Shown here: positions 17,614 to 27,144 of the stretch, in pieces
Layout of the letters: every line of letters begins with the position of its first letter
Numbering within the stretch: the first letter of the stretch is position 1
Assembly: GCF_030757795.1 (NCBI RefSeq)
Contig: NZ_JAUQWH010000087.1
Coordinates: forward strand, 1-36,139
DNA: 36,139 nucleotides
Source of the DNA: Actinoplanes oryzae
GTDB lineage: Bacteria > Actinomycetota > Actinomycetes > Mycobacteriales > Micromonosporaceae
Reading direction: 5' to 3'
Program-made: the position numbers and the translations under genes
Notes under the pieces: generated by a model
The model's input: the letters and a program-made list of their open reading frames with translations, nothing else
The model's database searches: none
What the model was told of the DNA's origin: nothing

Positions 17614-17619
17614 GGGGGT

Positions 17620-19488
17620 ATGCAGACCCGCACCGACCTCCGCAACGTCGCCATCATCGCTCACGTCGACCACGGTAAGACCACCCTGGTCGACGCCATG
17701 CTGCGACAGGGCGGGCAGTCCCACGCGCGCGGCGAGATGGAAGACCGCGTCATGGACTCGATGGACCTGGAGCGGGAAAAGGGCATCACCATTCTCGCCA
17801 AGAACACGGCGATCAGCTACCAGCCGCCGTCCGGCGACGGCCCCGTCACGATCAACATCATCGACACCCCCGGCCACGCCGACTTCGGCGGTGAGGTCGA
17901 GCGCGGCCTCACCATGGTCGACGGCGTCGTGCTGCTCGTCGACGCGTCCGAGGGCCCGCTGCCCCAGACGCGCTTCGTGCTGCGCAAGGCGCTCGCCGCC
18001 AAGCTGCCGATCATCCTGGTCATCAACAAGGTCGACCGGCCCGACGCGCGGATCAAGGAGGTCGTCGACGACACGTACGCCCTCTTCTTCGACCTCGACG
18101 CCGACGAGACGCAGATCGAGTTCCCGATCGTCTACGCGTGCGCGCGCGACGGCATCGCCTCGCTCAACCAGCCCAAGGACGGCGCCGTCCCCGACGACAG
18201 CTCCGACCTCGAGCCGCTGTTCACCACGATCCTCGAGACGATCCCCGCCCCGACCTACACCGAGGGCGCGCCGCTGCAGGCCCACGTCGTCAACCTCGAC
18301 GCCTCGCCGTTCCTCGGCCGCCTCGCCCTCTGCCGCGTCCACCAGGGCACCATTCGCAAGGGCCAGACCGTCGCCTGGTGCAAGACCGACGGCACGGTCA
18401 GCAACGTCCGCATCTCCGAGCTGCTGATCACCGAGGGCCTCGAGCGCAAGCCGGCCGAGAGCGCGGGCCCCGGCGACATCATGGCCATCGCCGGCATCCA
18501 GGAGATCATGATCGGTGAGACCCTCGCCGACGCCGAGAACCCGGTGCCCCTGCCGCTGATCAGCGTCGACGAGCCGGCCATCTCCATGGTCCTGGGCACC
18601 AACACCTCGCCGCTGGTCGGCAAGGTCAAGGGCGGCAAGGTCACGGCCCGCATGGTCAAGGACCGCCTCGACAAGGAGCTCATCGGCAACGTCTCGCTCC
18701 GCGTCCTGCCGACCGACCGCCCCGACGCGTGGGAGGTCCAGGGCCGTGGCGAGCTGGCGCTGGCCATCCTGGTCGAGCAGATGCGCCGCGAGTCCTACGA
18801 GCTGACCGTCGGCAAGCCCCAGGTGGTCACCAAGGTCATCGACGGCAAGATCCACGAGCCGGTCGAGCGCCTGACCATCGACGCCCCCGACGAGTACATG
18901 GGCGCCATCACCACCCTGCTCTCCACCCGCAAGGGCCGCATGGAGGAGCTCATCAACCACGGCACCGGCTGGCTCCGCATGGAGTGGCTGGTCCCGGCGC
19001 GCGGCCTGATCGGCTTCCGCACCGAGTTCCTCACCGAGACCCGCGGCACCGGCATCATGCACCACCTCTTCGAGAAGTACGAGCCGTGGTTCGGCGAGCT
19101 CCGCACCCGCCAGAACGGCTCCCTGGTCGCCGACCGCGCCGGCGTCGTGACCGCCTTCGCGATGACCAACCTGCAGGAGCGCGGCCAGCTCTTCGTCGAG
19201 CCCACCACCGAGGTCTACGAAGGCATGATCGTCGGCGAGAACAGCCGCGCCGACGACATGGACGTCAACATCACCAAGGAGAAGAAGCTCACCAACATGC
19301 GCTCGTCGACCGCCGACGAGACCGAGAAGCTGATCCCGCCGCGCAAGCTGTCCCTGGAGCAGGCCCTCGAGTTCTGCCGCGAGGACGAGTGCGTCGAGGT
19401 CACCCCGAGCGCGGTCCGCATCCGCAAGGTCGTCCTCGACCAGCAGACCCGAGGCCGCGCCGCCGCCCGCCGCAAGCACCAGGGCTGA
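17620..19488 (+). CDS. typA: TypA/BipA ribosome-associated translational GTPase
   Basis: TypA/BipA is an EF-G-like GTPase that binds the 70S ribosome, or the 30S under stress with (p)ppGpp, and is important at low temperature and in stress. The 622-residue product has IIAHVDHGKTTLVDAM (G1), the MDSMDLEREKGITI switch region, DTPGHADFGGEVER (G3) and INKVDRPDAR (G4). The BipA-specific C-terminal half includes RKGRMEELINHGTGWLRMEW and GTGIMHHLFEKYEPW. Length is normal for the family. The gene is monocistronic, followed by a strong hairpin. Confidence 0.97.
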   Translation: MQTRTDLRNVAIIAHVDHGKTTLVDAMLRQGGQSHARGEMEDRVMDSMDLEREKGITILAKNTAISYQPPSGDGPVTINIIDTPGHADFGGEVERGLTMVDGVVLLVDASEGPLPQTRFVLRKALAAKLPIILVINKVDRPDARIKEVVDDTYALFFDLDADETQIEFPIVYACARDGIASLNQPKDGAVPDDSSDLEPLFTTILETIPAPTYTEGAPLQAHVVNLDASPFLGRLALCRVHQGTIRKGQTVAWCKTDGTVSNVRISELLITEGLERKPAESAGPGDIMAIAGIQEIMIGETLADAENPVPLPLISVDEPAISMVLGTNTSPLVGKVKGGKVTARMVKDRLDKELIGNVSLRVLPTDRPDAWEVQGRGELALAILVEQMRRESYELTVGKPQVVTKVIDGKIHEPVERLTIDAPDEYMGAITTLLSTRKGRMEELINHGTGWLRMEWLVPARGLIGFRTEFLTETRGTGIMHHLFEKYEPWFGELRTRQNGSLVADRAGVVTAFAMTNLQERGQLFVEPTTEVYEGMIVGENSRADDMDVNITKEKKLTNMRSSTADETEKLIPPRKLSLEQALEFCREDECVEVTPSAVRIRKVVLDQQTRGRAAARRKHQG

Positions 19489-19505
19489 GCGCTTCCCCAG
19501 CCGGC

Positions 19506-19538
19506 AGAGCCCCACTCCCGCTCCGGGGGTGGGGCTCT
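19506..19538 (+). terminator. typA terminator
   Basis: Perfect 10-bp stem agagccccac / gtggggctct with an inner ccc/ggg pairing, 17 nt after the stop, followed by ctcccctttcc. Confidence 0.75.
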
Positions 19539-19550
19539 CCCCTTTCCGGT

Positions 19551-19870
19551 ACGCCACCCGCGCCGCCGCCACGCCACCCGCGCCCCAGCACGGCCGTCAC
19601 GCCACTCGCATTGCCGCCACGCCACCCGCGCCCCGGCACGGCCGCACGCCACTCGCCCCGCGCCGCCGTCACGCCGCTTGCGCCCCCGCGTCGCGCGCTG
19701 CCGTCACGCCGCTTGCGCCCTCGCGTTCCGCGCTGCCGTCACGCCGCTTGCGTCCCGCCACGCCGCCCACGCCCCCGCGCCGCCGCCACGCCGCTGCCTG
19801 CGCCCCGCACGCCGTCACGCCGCTGCCTGCGCCGCCGCACGCCGTCACGCCACACCACGCGTTGCACGCC
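19551..19870. repeat. Degenerate cgccacgcc-type repeats between typA and terC
   Basis: About 320 bp of decayed repeats built from gtcacgccgcttgcgcc- and gccacgccacccgcgcc-like units of variable length, with strong strand asymmetry (C-rich on plus). No gene is supported here. Unit borders cannot be set by eye. Confidence 0.75.
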
Positions 19871-19965
19871 ACTCCGGGCAACTCGGCACCGCGGTCACGC
19901 TCCGGTCATCGAAACCACGCGAACGCAGCAAGGGCACGAAGGCGGCCCGGGTGCACGACCGGACA

Positions 19966-20043
19966 CGCGAACGCGGCTCGGGCCAGGGGCGCGCGAACGC
20001 AGCACGGGCCAGGGACGCGCGAACGCAGCACGGGTACGGGCGT
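19966..20043. repeat. 26-bp tandem repeat, 3 copies, merging into the terC terminator
   Basis: Three 26-bp copies beginning cgcgaacgcagcacgggcca. The third has changed to cacgggtacgggc, which forms the first arm of the terC terminator stem. Confidence 0.85.
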
Positions 20044-20064
20044 GTTGCTCTGCCCGTACCCGTG
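20029..20064 (-). terminator. terC terminator
   Basis: A perfect 13-bp stem cacgggtacgggc / gcccgtacccgtg with a 10-nt loop, 22 nt after the terC stop. It is the longest perfect stem seen among the terminators here, and may also stop read-through from typA. Confidence 0.75.
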
Positions 20065-20086
20065 CTGGGGTCTGCTCGTGGGCCGC

Positions 20087-21082
20087 TCAGGCGGCCGAGT
20101 CGACGAGCTCCTTCTTGCGGTCGCGGGACGACTTGACGAGGCTCGCGACGGTGGCGATGCCTAGGGTGCCGACGATGACCAGCAGCGACAGCCAGATCGG
20201 GATCTCCGGCGCCCAGTGCACCCCGTGGCCGCCGTTGATGAACGGCAGCGAGTTGGTGTGCAGCGCCTCGAGGAAGAGCTTGACGCCGATGAAGCCGAGC
20301 ACGAAGGCCAGCCCGATGTTGAGGTAGACCAGGCGCTCCAGCAGCCCGCCGAGCAGGAAGTAGAGCTGCCGCAGACCCATCAGGGCGAACACCGTCGCGG
20401 CGAAGACCAGGTACGGCTCCTTGGTGATGCCGAAGATCGCCGGGATCGAGTCGAGCGCGAAGATCAGGTCCGTGGTGCCGATCGCGATCATCACGATGAG
20501 CATCGGCGTGAAGAGCCGGCGGCCGGTCTCGGTGACGATCGTCATGCGGCCGCTGTCGAAGGAGCTCGACACCGGGAAGACGCGCTTCGACCAGCGGATG
20601 AGAATGTTCTCCTTGAACTCCTCGTCCTCGTCGCTCTTGAGCAGCGTCGCCGCGGTGTAGACCAGGAACGCGCCGAAGATGTAGAAGACCCACGAGAACT
20701 GCTCGATGAGCGCGGCGCCGGCGGCGATGAAGGCACCCCGCATGACCAGGGCGAGCACGATGCCGATCAGCAGCACCTTCTGCTGGAACTGACGGGGCAC
20801 CGCGAACCGCGACATGATGATCATGAAGACGAAGAGGTTGTCGACGCTCAGCGAGTATTCGGTGAGCCAGCCGGCGTAGAACTCACCGGCGGCCTGCCCG
20901 CCCGAGAAGAGCCAGAGCCCGAGGCCGAAGACGATGGCGAGCCCGATGTAGAAGGCCACCCAGCCGCCCGCCTCGCGCATGCTCGGCTCGTGGGGGCGCC
21001 GCCCGACGATCAGCAGATCGATGGCGAGCATGACGACAAGGGCTCCGAGGGTGGCGAACCAGACCCAGGCAGAGACGTTCAA
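20087..21082 (-). CDS. TerC family membrane protein, probable manganese exporter
   Basis: A 331-residue TerC protein with about nine membrane segments. Family signatures are WLTEYSLSVDNLFVF and TTDLIFALDSIPAIFGI, whose acidic residues within the membrane are thought to bind metal. TerC/Alx/YkoY proteins export Mn2+ or supply metal to exported enzymes. The TTG start at 21082 (LNVSAWVWF) follows GGAGG at six nt and matches family N-termini; the longer frame would run through the riboswitch. Regulation: a yybP-ykoY Mn2+ riboswitch lies 70 nt upstream, which strongly supports a manganese role. A downstream hairpin ends the transcript. Confidence 0.92.
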   Translation of the reverse strand: MNVSAWVWFATLGALVVMLAIDLLIVGRRPHEPSMREAGGWVAFYIGLAIVFGLGLWLFSGGQAAGEFYAGWLTEYSLSVDNLFVFMIIMSRFAVPRQFQQKVLLIGIVLALVMRGAFIAAGAALIEQFSWVFYIFGAFLVYTAATLLKSDEDEEFKENILIRWSKRVFPVSSSFDSGRMTIVTETGRRLFTPMLIVMIAIGTTDLIFALDSIPAIFGITKEPYLVFAATVFALMGLRQLYFLLGGLLERLVYLNIGLAFVLGFIGVKLFLEALHTNSLPFINGGHGVHWAPEIPIWLSLLVIVGTLGIATVASLVKSSRDRKKELVDSAA

Positions 21083-21150
21083 CGAGAACCTCCGGCAGAC
21101 ACGAAGTAACGCCGCGTCGGCTTGCGGGCCGATCGCGGCGAAGTGCGGCC

Positions 21151-21271
21151 GGAGGTCTCTTCCGCCCCCGCGCGACGCTGGACACGTCGCACAAGAACCG
21201 CCGGCCCCGGGTGCACCCGCGAGGATGCAGACCGTGTTGACGAGACCGGCGCGAAGGAATACTCCCCTCCT
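21151..21271 (-). promoter_or_regulatory. yybP-ykoY manganese riboswitch in the terC leader
   Basis: On the minus strand the leader begins GGAGGGGAGTA (21270-21260) and ends GAGACCTCC (21159-21151). GGAGG and CCTCC form the closing helix, and GGGGAGTA and GAGACC are the conserved loop elements of this class (compare the Lactococcus element: AAAGGGGAGUAG ... AAGACCUUU). A GC-rich hairpin lies between. A -10-like CACAAT (21286-21281) would start transcription just before the element. About 68 nt separate it from the start codon, room for a switch that exposes the ribosome site. Mn2+ should raise terC expression, as for other members. Confidence 0.85.
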
Positions 21272-21286
21272 ACGGCTGCCATTGTG

Positions 21287-21577
21287 TCGCATCGCTGCGC
21301 GAGTTGGCACATGACCCCAGCCAACAGTGTCGAGTGTCTCGCCGCCAGCCGTTCCCACATCCGGGCGGAAAGCGCATTCCGGCTGCTAGATGGCACTCTG
21401 CGATACGGCACCTCGGCTCGCCCGCGACGTTTGCGCCGGTAGGCCGCCGGTGCGCATGCTGGGACGCTCCCTTGCACATGCCGGGACGCCCGTCGCAAAC
21501 ACTGGGAACGGTCCGAAGAACGACATTCACCGATCGTGATGTGGCCCGCCGATCACCCGCTTGGTCATCCTAGGAAC
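21287..21577. other. Intergenic region between the terC leader and the acetyltransferase gene
   Basis: About 290 bases with no supported gene. They hold two to three copies of a 22-bp unit (tgcgcatgctgggacgctcc; 21451-21515) and a small palindrome CTAGG-aa-CCTAG (21570-21581) that overlaps the stop codon of the acetyltransferase gene. Confidence 0.5.
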
Positions 21578-22687
21578 CTAGCTCAAAAGCCCGTACCGGG
21601 CGCGCCGTCCCCGATCCTCGAAGCCCAGCCGCCGGTACAACCCGGCCGCCCGATTGTCGACATTGACGGTCAGCCACGCCTCGGCGGCACCGGCGGCCCG
21701 CATCCGCCGCAGGGCCTCGGTGACCAGCGCCCCGCCGATCCCCCGCCCGCGCGCCGCCGGCACCACACCGACCTGATCGATCCAGCCCGCCCCCACCTCC
21801 GGCCCGAGCCCCGCCGAGGAGCCAGTGACAAAAGCCGAGGAGCCGGTGACAAAAGTCGAGGAGCCGGTGACAAAACCCGCGGAGCCGGTGACAAAAGCCG
21901 CGGAACCCGTGACAGGACCCGCGGAACCAGTGACAGGACCCGCGGAACCCGTGACAGGACCCGCGGAGCTGGTGAAAAAAGCCGCGGAACCGGTGATGAA
22001 GCCGGCGTCGGATCCGTCCGGCAGCGTGGCCAGCACCGACCACTCGGGCCTGAAGTCGTCGTCCTCGTCGCCGATCCACTCGCCGGCCGTCCAGCCCGGG
22101 AAGCCGGGACGTTCCCGGAAGGCCGCCTCGTAAGCCGCGAAGAAGCGCAGCGCCGTCCCGCCGGACCACTCCCGCAGGACCGTTCCGCCGGGCCACCGCG
22201 GCTCGGGCACCTCGTGCGCCAAGTCGTACCGCAGCACGTCCTCAGCGAAGGTCTGCCGCAGCCCGCGCGTGCCGAACAGGTGATCGGCCGCGGGCGTCCA
22301 CGACTCCGTCTCCACCGTGATCGGCCCGCCGAGCCGCCGCGCCTCGGCGAGGGCCACATCGAGCAGCCGCGCGCCCAGCCCCGCCGCGCGGAACCCGGGA
22401 TCGACCATCCCGGCGATCACCGAACCCGCCGGCGCGTCCGGCACCGCTCCCCCGGCCGCCGACGGGGCCTCCCGCGAGGCCGCCCGCAGCGCCCCGGCGG
22501 CGACGAGCCGCCCGTCTTCCGTACGCCCCTGCACCCCGGCGGCCCGGCCTCCGAGCCACCGGCTGCGCACGAACTCCGGGGAGGCAGCGAGCGGCAACCC
22601 GCCGTCCCGCGCGAGGCACCGCCGGACGAGACCGCTCAGCTCCTCCACCGTCGCCTGCGGGCCCACCGTCCACGAGATCTCCGACAC
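21578..22687 (-). CDS. Two-domain GNAT acetyltransferase with a repeat insert
   Basis: A 369-residue protein with two GNAT-type halves. The N-terminal half has AGMVDPGFRAAGLGARLLDVALAEAR, a weak acetyl-CoA loop; the C-terminal half has the clear VGVVPAARGRGIGGALVTEALRRMRAAGAAEAWLTVNVDN motif and AAGLYRRLGFE. Only the second is likely to be active. The arrangement recalls tandem GNATs such as MshD, but I see no evidence for that substrate. Nine heptapeptides of the type AGPVTGS, apparently copied from a native DAGFITGS segment, are inserted just before the C-terminal acetyl-CoA strand. The GTG start at 22687 lies 7 nt after TACGCT, suggesting a leaderless mRNA. It is divergent from the Nudix gene. 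Confidence 0.8.
   Translation of the reverse strand: MSEISWTVGPQATVEELSGLVRRCLARDGGLPLAASPEFVRSRWLGGRAAGVQGRTEDGRLVAAGALRAASREAPSAAGGAVPDAPAGSVIAGMVDPGFRAAGLGARLLDVALAEARRLGGPITVETESWTPAADHLFGTRGLRQTFAEDVLRYDLAHEVPEPRWPGGTVLREWSGGTALRFFAAYEAAFRERPGFPGWTAGEWIGDEDDDFRPEWSVLATLPDGSDAGFITGSAAFFTSSAGPVTGSAGPVTGSAGPVTGSAAFVTGSAGFVTGSSTFVTGSSAFVTGSSAGLGPEVGAGWIDQVGVVPAARGRGIGGALVTEALRRMRAAGAAEAWLTVNVDNRAAGLYRRLGFEDRGRRARYGLLS
21819..22007. repeat. 21-bp tandem repeat within the GNAT gene, 9 copies
   Basis: Nine 21-bp units (gagccggtgacaaaagccgc g and variants) encode [AS]-[GA]-[FP]-VTGS heptads on the minus strand. The copies form two sub-types, acaaaa and acagga, which indicates stepwise block duplication. 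Read on the plus strand the same DNA would give an EPVTK-rich peptide, which I do not consider a gene. Confidence 0.95.
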
Positions 22688-22694
22688 GCGCCCG

Positions 22695-22700
22695 AGCGTA
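22695..22700 (-). promoter_or_regulatory. -10 box for the GNAT gene (leaderless layout)
   Basis: TACGCT on the minus strand, ending 7 nt before the GTG start. There is no ribosome site before the GTG. No TGTC element sits 12 nt upstream. Confidence 0.5.
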
Positions 22701-22756
22701 GGACGGCAGCCCCGGCGGGCCCACCGGATTACCGCCGAGCAGTTGATCTTCCTCGA

Positions 22757-22762
22757 TAGGGT
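22757..22762 (+). promoter_or_regulatory. -10 box for the Nudix gene (leaderless layout)
   Basis: TAGGGT ends 6 nt before the ATG at 22769, with no ribosome site between. No TGTC element sits 12 nt upstream. Confidence 0.6.
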
Positions 22763-22768
22763 CGGCGC

Positions 22769-23278
22769 ATGCCTGTCTCCGCCTACATCGCCAGGATGCG
22801 CGCCCACATCGGGAACGACCTGCTTCTGCTGCCGGGCGTCAGTGCCGTCGTCCGCGACTCCGGCGGCCGGATCCTGCTCGCCCGCCGCAGCGACAACGGC
22901 CGGTGGTCGCTGCCGGCCGGCGTCATCGACCCCGGGGAGCAGCCGGCGGATGCCGTCCTGCGCGAGGTCTTCGAGGAGACCGGCGTACGGGCGGAGATCG
23001 AGCGGGTCGGCGGCGTCGCCACGCACCCGGTCGTCTACCCGAACGGCGACTCGTGCGAATACCTCAACGTGTGGTTCCGCTGCCGGGCGGTCGGCGGGGA
23101 GGCGCGCGTCAACGACGACGAGTCCACCGAGGTCGGCTGGTTCGACCCCGCCGACCTGCCGGATCTCGACGACTGGGCCAGGCTCCGGATCGGCACCACG
23201 CTGCCCGACGGGGACGCGGCCTGGTACGCGCAACCCGGGGAACGCCATCCGGCGCTAGGCCGGCCCGACGCCATCTGA
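22769..23278 (+). CDS. Nudix hydrolase
   Basis: A 169-residue Nudix protein. The Nudix box is complete: GVIDPGEQPADAVLREVFEETGV (G-x5-E-x7-REU-x-EE-x-GU), near residues 51-73, preceded by the usual strand GRILLARRSDNGRWSLPAG. These enzymes split nucleoside diphosphates linked to another group; the substrate cannot be told from sequence. Next to uvrB a role in cleaning damaged nucleotides is possible, but the gene has its own non-damage promoter. It is convergent with uvrB, each with its own hairpin. Confidence 0.9.
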   Translation: MPVSAYIARMRAHIGNDLLLLPGVSAVVRDSGGRILLARRSDNGRWSLPAGVIDPGEQPADAVLREVFEETGVRAEIERVGGVATHPVVYPNGDSCEYLNVWFRCRAVGGEARVNDDESTEVGWFDPADLPDLDDWARLRIGTTLPDGDAAWYAQPGERHPALGRPDAI

Positions 23279-23291
23279 CCCGCGAAGAAGG

Positions 23292-23312
23292 CCGCCCGGC
23301 CGGGCCGGGCGG
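23292..23312 (+). terminator. Nudix gene terminator
   Basis: Perfect 8-bp stem ccgcccgg / ccgggcgg with a 5-nt loop, 13 nt after the stop. Confidence 0.65.
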
Positions 23313-23387
23313 ACGACTCGCCTGCGCGGAGGAACGGGGGAAGGGCGGGCGACGGCGCTCGTCGGCTGCAGCGGGTGGACCCGCCGG

Positions 23388-23414
23388 GGAAGGGCGGGCG
23401 GCACCCGCCCTTCC
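23388..23414 (-). terminator. uvrB terminator
   Basis: Perfect 11-bp stem ggaagggcggg / cccgcccttcc with a 5-nt loop, 3 nt after the uvrB stop on the minus strand. Confidence 0.75.
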
Positions 23415-23417
23415 GGC

Positions 23418-25538
<2,121 letters not shown>

Positions 25539-25544
25539 GGACCC

Positions 25545-25567
25545 ACCGTACGTCGGGGGTGTGACAA
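25545..25567 (-). promoter_or_regulatory. Predicted PafBC-type DNA-damage promoter of uvrB
   Basis: Minus strand TTGTCACAC (25567-25559), 8 nt, TACGGT (25550-25545), then 6 nt to the ATG. This has the full TTGTC of the mycobacterial RecA-independent damage promoter. It is the best match of the four in this window. Confidence 0.8.
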
Positions 25568-25819
25568 GTTTCCGCGCCCGCCGTGCCGATGGTGCGTATT
25601 CCGCCCCGCGACCAGGCATTGTCCGCCACCGGGGAGCGGTTCAGACTGGTCGGGTAGGTCGCTCGCGGCGGCCTGCCGCCCGGCCGGTGCCACCACGCGG
25701 CGCCCCGGGGGGACTCCACGGATCGCAGCCCCGGTGCCGCCGGCGAGCGCGTCCGGGAGGGCCGTGCCACACCGCACGACCGCCCGCCGCGAGCGCCCCT
25801 GCTGCAGGCAGCCGGCGGA

Positions 25820-27007
25820 TCAGGGCTGCCAACCCACCCGTTCCGCCCATGCGTGAGCCGCCTCGGCCTCCGCGTCGAACCACGGCTCCTTGGCCTCCGC
25901 ATAGCCCGCCACGTCCGCGTGCTGCCCGGCCCAGCCCGCCTTCGCCGCCGCGTAGCCGTCCCGCGCCTCCGGCACCGCCCGCAGGTGGTCGCGCATGAGC
26001 AGGGCGAAGCGCCACCCCGGCGACCCGGTCACCCGGACGTGGAGGTGGACCGGCCGCCCCGGATCCGCGTTGCCGTGCAGCCGCTTGGGCCAGGTCGCGC
26101 CGGACACCCCGCGGGCGTTGTCGGCCCACTCCCCCGGACGCCGCGGCAGCCCCGCACCGGCGAGCGCCCCCGCCACGTCGTCGGCCGCCGTCAGCGTGGG
26201 CACGGCGAGCATGAGGTCGATCAGGTCCTTCGCGGGCAGGCCCGGCACCGCGGTCGACCCGATGTGCGTGAGCCCGCCGCCGAGGCCCAGCGGCTGCAGC
26301 ACGTGGTCGATGCGCGCGATGATCCGCGCCGCCTGCGCCGGCCACGTCGCGTCCGGCTCCGCGACCCGCAACCGCCCGTCGGTGACGGCATAGCGGGACA
26401 ACCGCACATTCCGCTCGTACGGCAGCAGCCGCTCCCGCCACAGCCGCGCGACCTGGGTCTCCAGCTCGGCGAGCGTCCCGGAGTTGCTGATCACGACGTC
26501 CGCGGCGGCCCGTCGCTCGTCGTCGCCGGCCTGCGCGGCGATCCGGGCGGCGGCCTGCTCGCGGGTCATGCCGCGGGTCTCCACGAGCCGGGTGATGCGG
26601 GTCTCCGGGTCGGCTTCCACGACCACGACCAGGTGGTACGTGGGGGCGAGCCCGGTCTCCACGAGCAGCGGCACGTCGTTGACGACGACGGCGTCGAGCG
26701 GCGCGGCGGCCGTCAGGTGCGCGGTCCGGGCGCGTACCCGGGGATGGATGATCTGCTCCAGGGCGCGCCGGGCCTCGGCGTCGGCGAAGACCCGGGTGCC
26801 GAGGGCCGGGCGGTCCAGCTCTCCCGCGGGCGTGAGCACCTCGGGGCCGAAGGTCCCGGCGACGGCGGCCAGGCCCTCGGTGCCGGGCGCGACCACCTCG
26901 CGCGCCAGGACGTCGGCGTCGATGATCACCGCGCCGCGCTCGGCCAGCAGGCGCGCGACGGCGCTCTTCCCGGCCCCGATCCCTCCGGTCAACCCCACCT
27001 TGAGCAC
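25820..27007 (-). CDS. coaE: Dephospho-CoA kinase fused to a GrpB/UPF0157 domain
   Basis: CoaE phosphorylates dephospho-CoA, the last step of coenzyme A synthesis. The first 200 of 395 residues are the kinase: GLTGGIGAGKSAVARLLAERGA (P-loop, 5-15), IDADVLAREV, VVNDVPLLVETG, and the ISNSGTLAELETQV end. From about residue 225 a GrpB domain of the nucleotidyltransferase fold follows: HIGSTAVPGLPAKDLIDLMLAV, then HLHVRVTGSPGWRFALLMRDHLR. The same fusion is known in mycobacteria (Rv1631). The function of the GrpB half is not settled. The GTG start at 27007 is required for the P-loop strand MLKVGLTGG. It lies after rpsA but beyond that gene's terminators, so it is likely transcribed on its own. About 280 bp between coaE and uvrB hold no supported gene. 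Confidence 0.93.
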   Translation of the reverse strand: MLKVGLTGGIGAGKSAVARLLAERGAVIIDADVLAREVVAPGTEGLAAVAGTFGPEVLTPAGELDRPALGTRVFADAEARRALEQIIHPRVRARTAHLTAAAPLDAVVVNDVPLLVETGLAPTYHLVVVVEADPETRITRLVETRGMTREQAAARIAAQAGDDERRAAADVVISNSGTLAELETQVARLWRERLLPYERNVRLSRYAVTDGRLRVAEPDATWPAQAARIIARIDHVLQPLGLGGGLTHIGSTAVPGLPAKDLIDLMLAVPTLTAADDVAGALAGAGLPRRPGEWADNARGVSGATWPKRLHGNADPGRPVHLHVRVTGSPGWRFALLMRDHLRAVPEARDGYAAAKAGWAGQHADVAGYAEAKEPWFDAEAEAAHAWAERVGWQP

Positions 27008-27051
27008 GCGCCCAGTATTCCGGAGCCGCCGCGTGCGGGCCAGCCACGAAA

Positions 27052-27086
27052 AAGCCGCCCACCCGCGCGTGGCGGATGGGCGGCTT
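27052..27086 (-). terminator. rpsA intrinsic terminator with U-tract
   Basis: Perfect 10-bp stem (aagccgccca / tgggcggctt on plus) followed on the minus strand by a run of T. It is the only classical U-tract terminator I found in this window. Confidence 0.9.
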
Positions 27087-27102
27087 CCGGGTCCGTGCCG
27101 GG

Positions 27103-27124
27103 CCCCGGCCGTCAGCGGCCGGGG
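27103..27124 (-). terminator. Second hairpin after rpsA
   Basis: Perfect 8-bp stem ccccggcc / ggccgggg with a 6-nt loop, 20 nt after the rpsA stop and ahead of the U-tract terminator. It could protect the mRNA 3' end. Confidence 0.55.
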
Positions 27125-27144
27125 ACCGGGTCAGGAGGCGGTGC

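Noticed and set aside
21825..22133. Plus-strand Lys/Pro-rich repeat protein (EPVTK repeats)
   Set aside because: It is the reverse reading of the 21-bp repeat in the acetyltransferase gene, with no ribosome site or promoter.
25539..25819. Small gene between uvrB and coaE
   Set aside because: Open frames exist, but they have no ribosome site and no recognisable product. The interval mainly holds the uvrB promoter.
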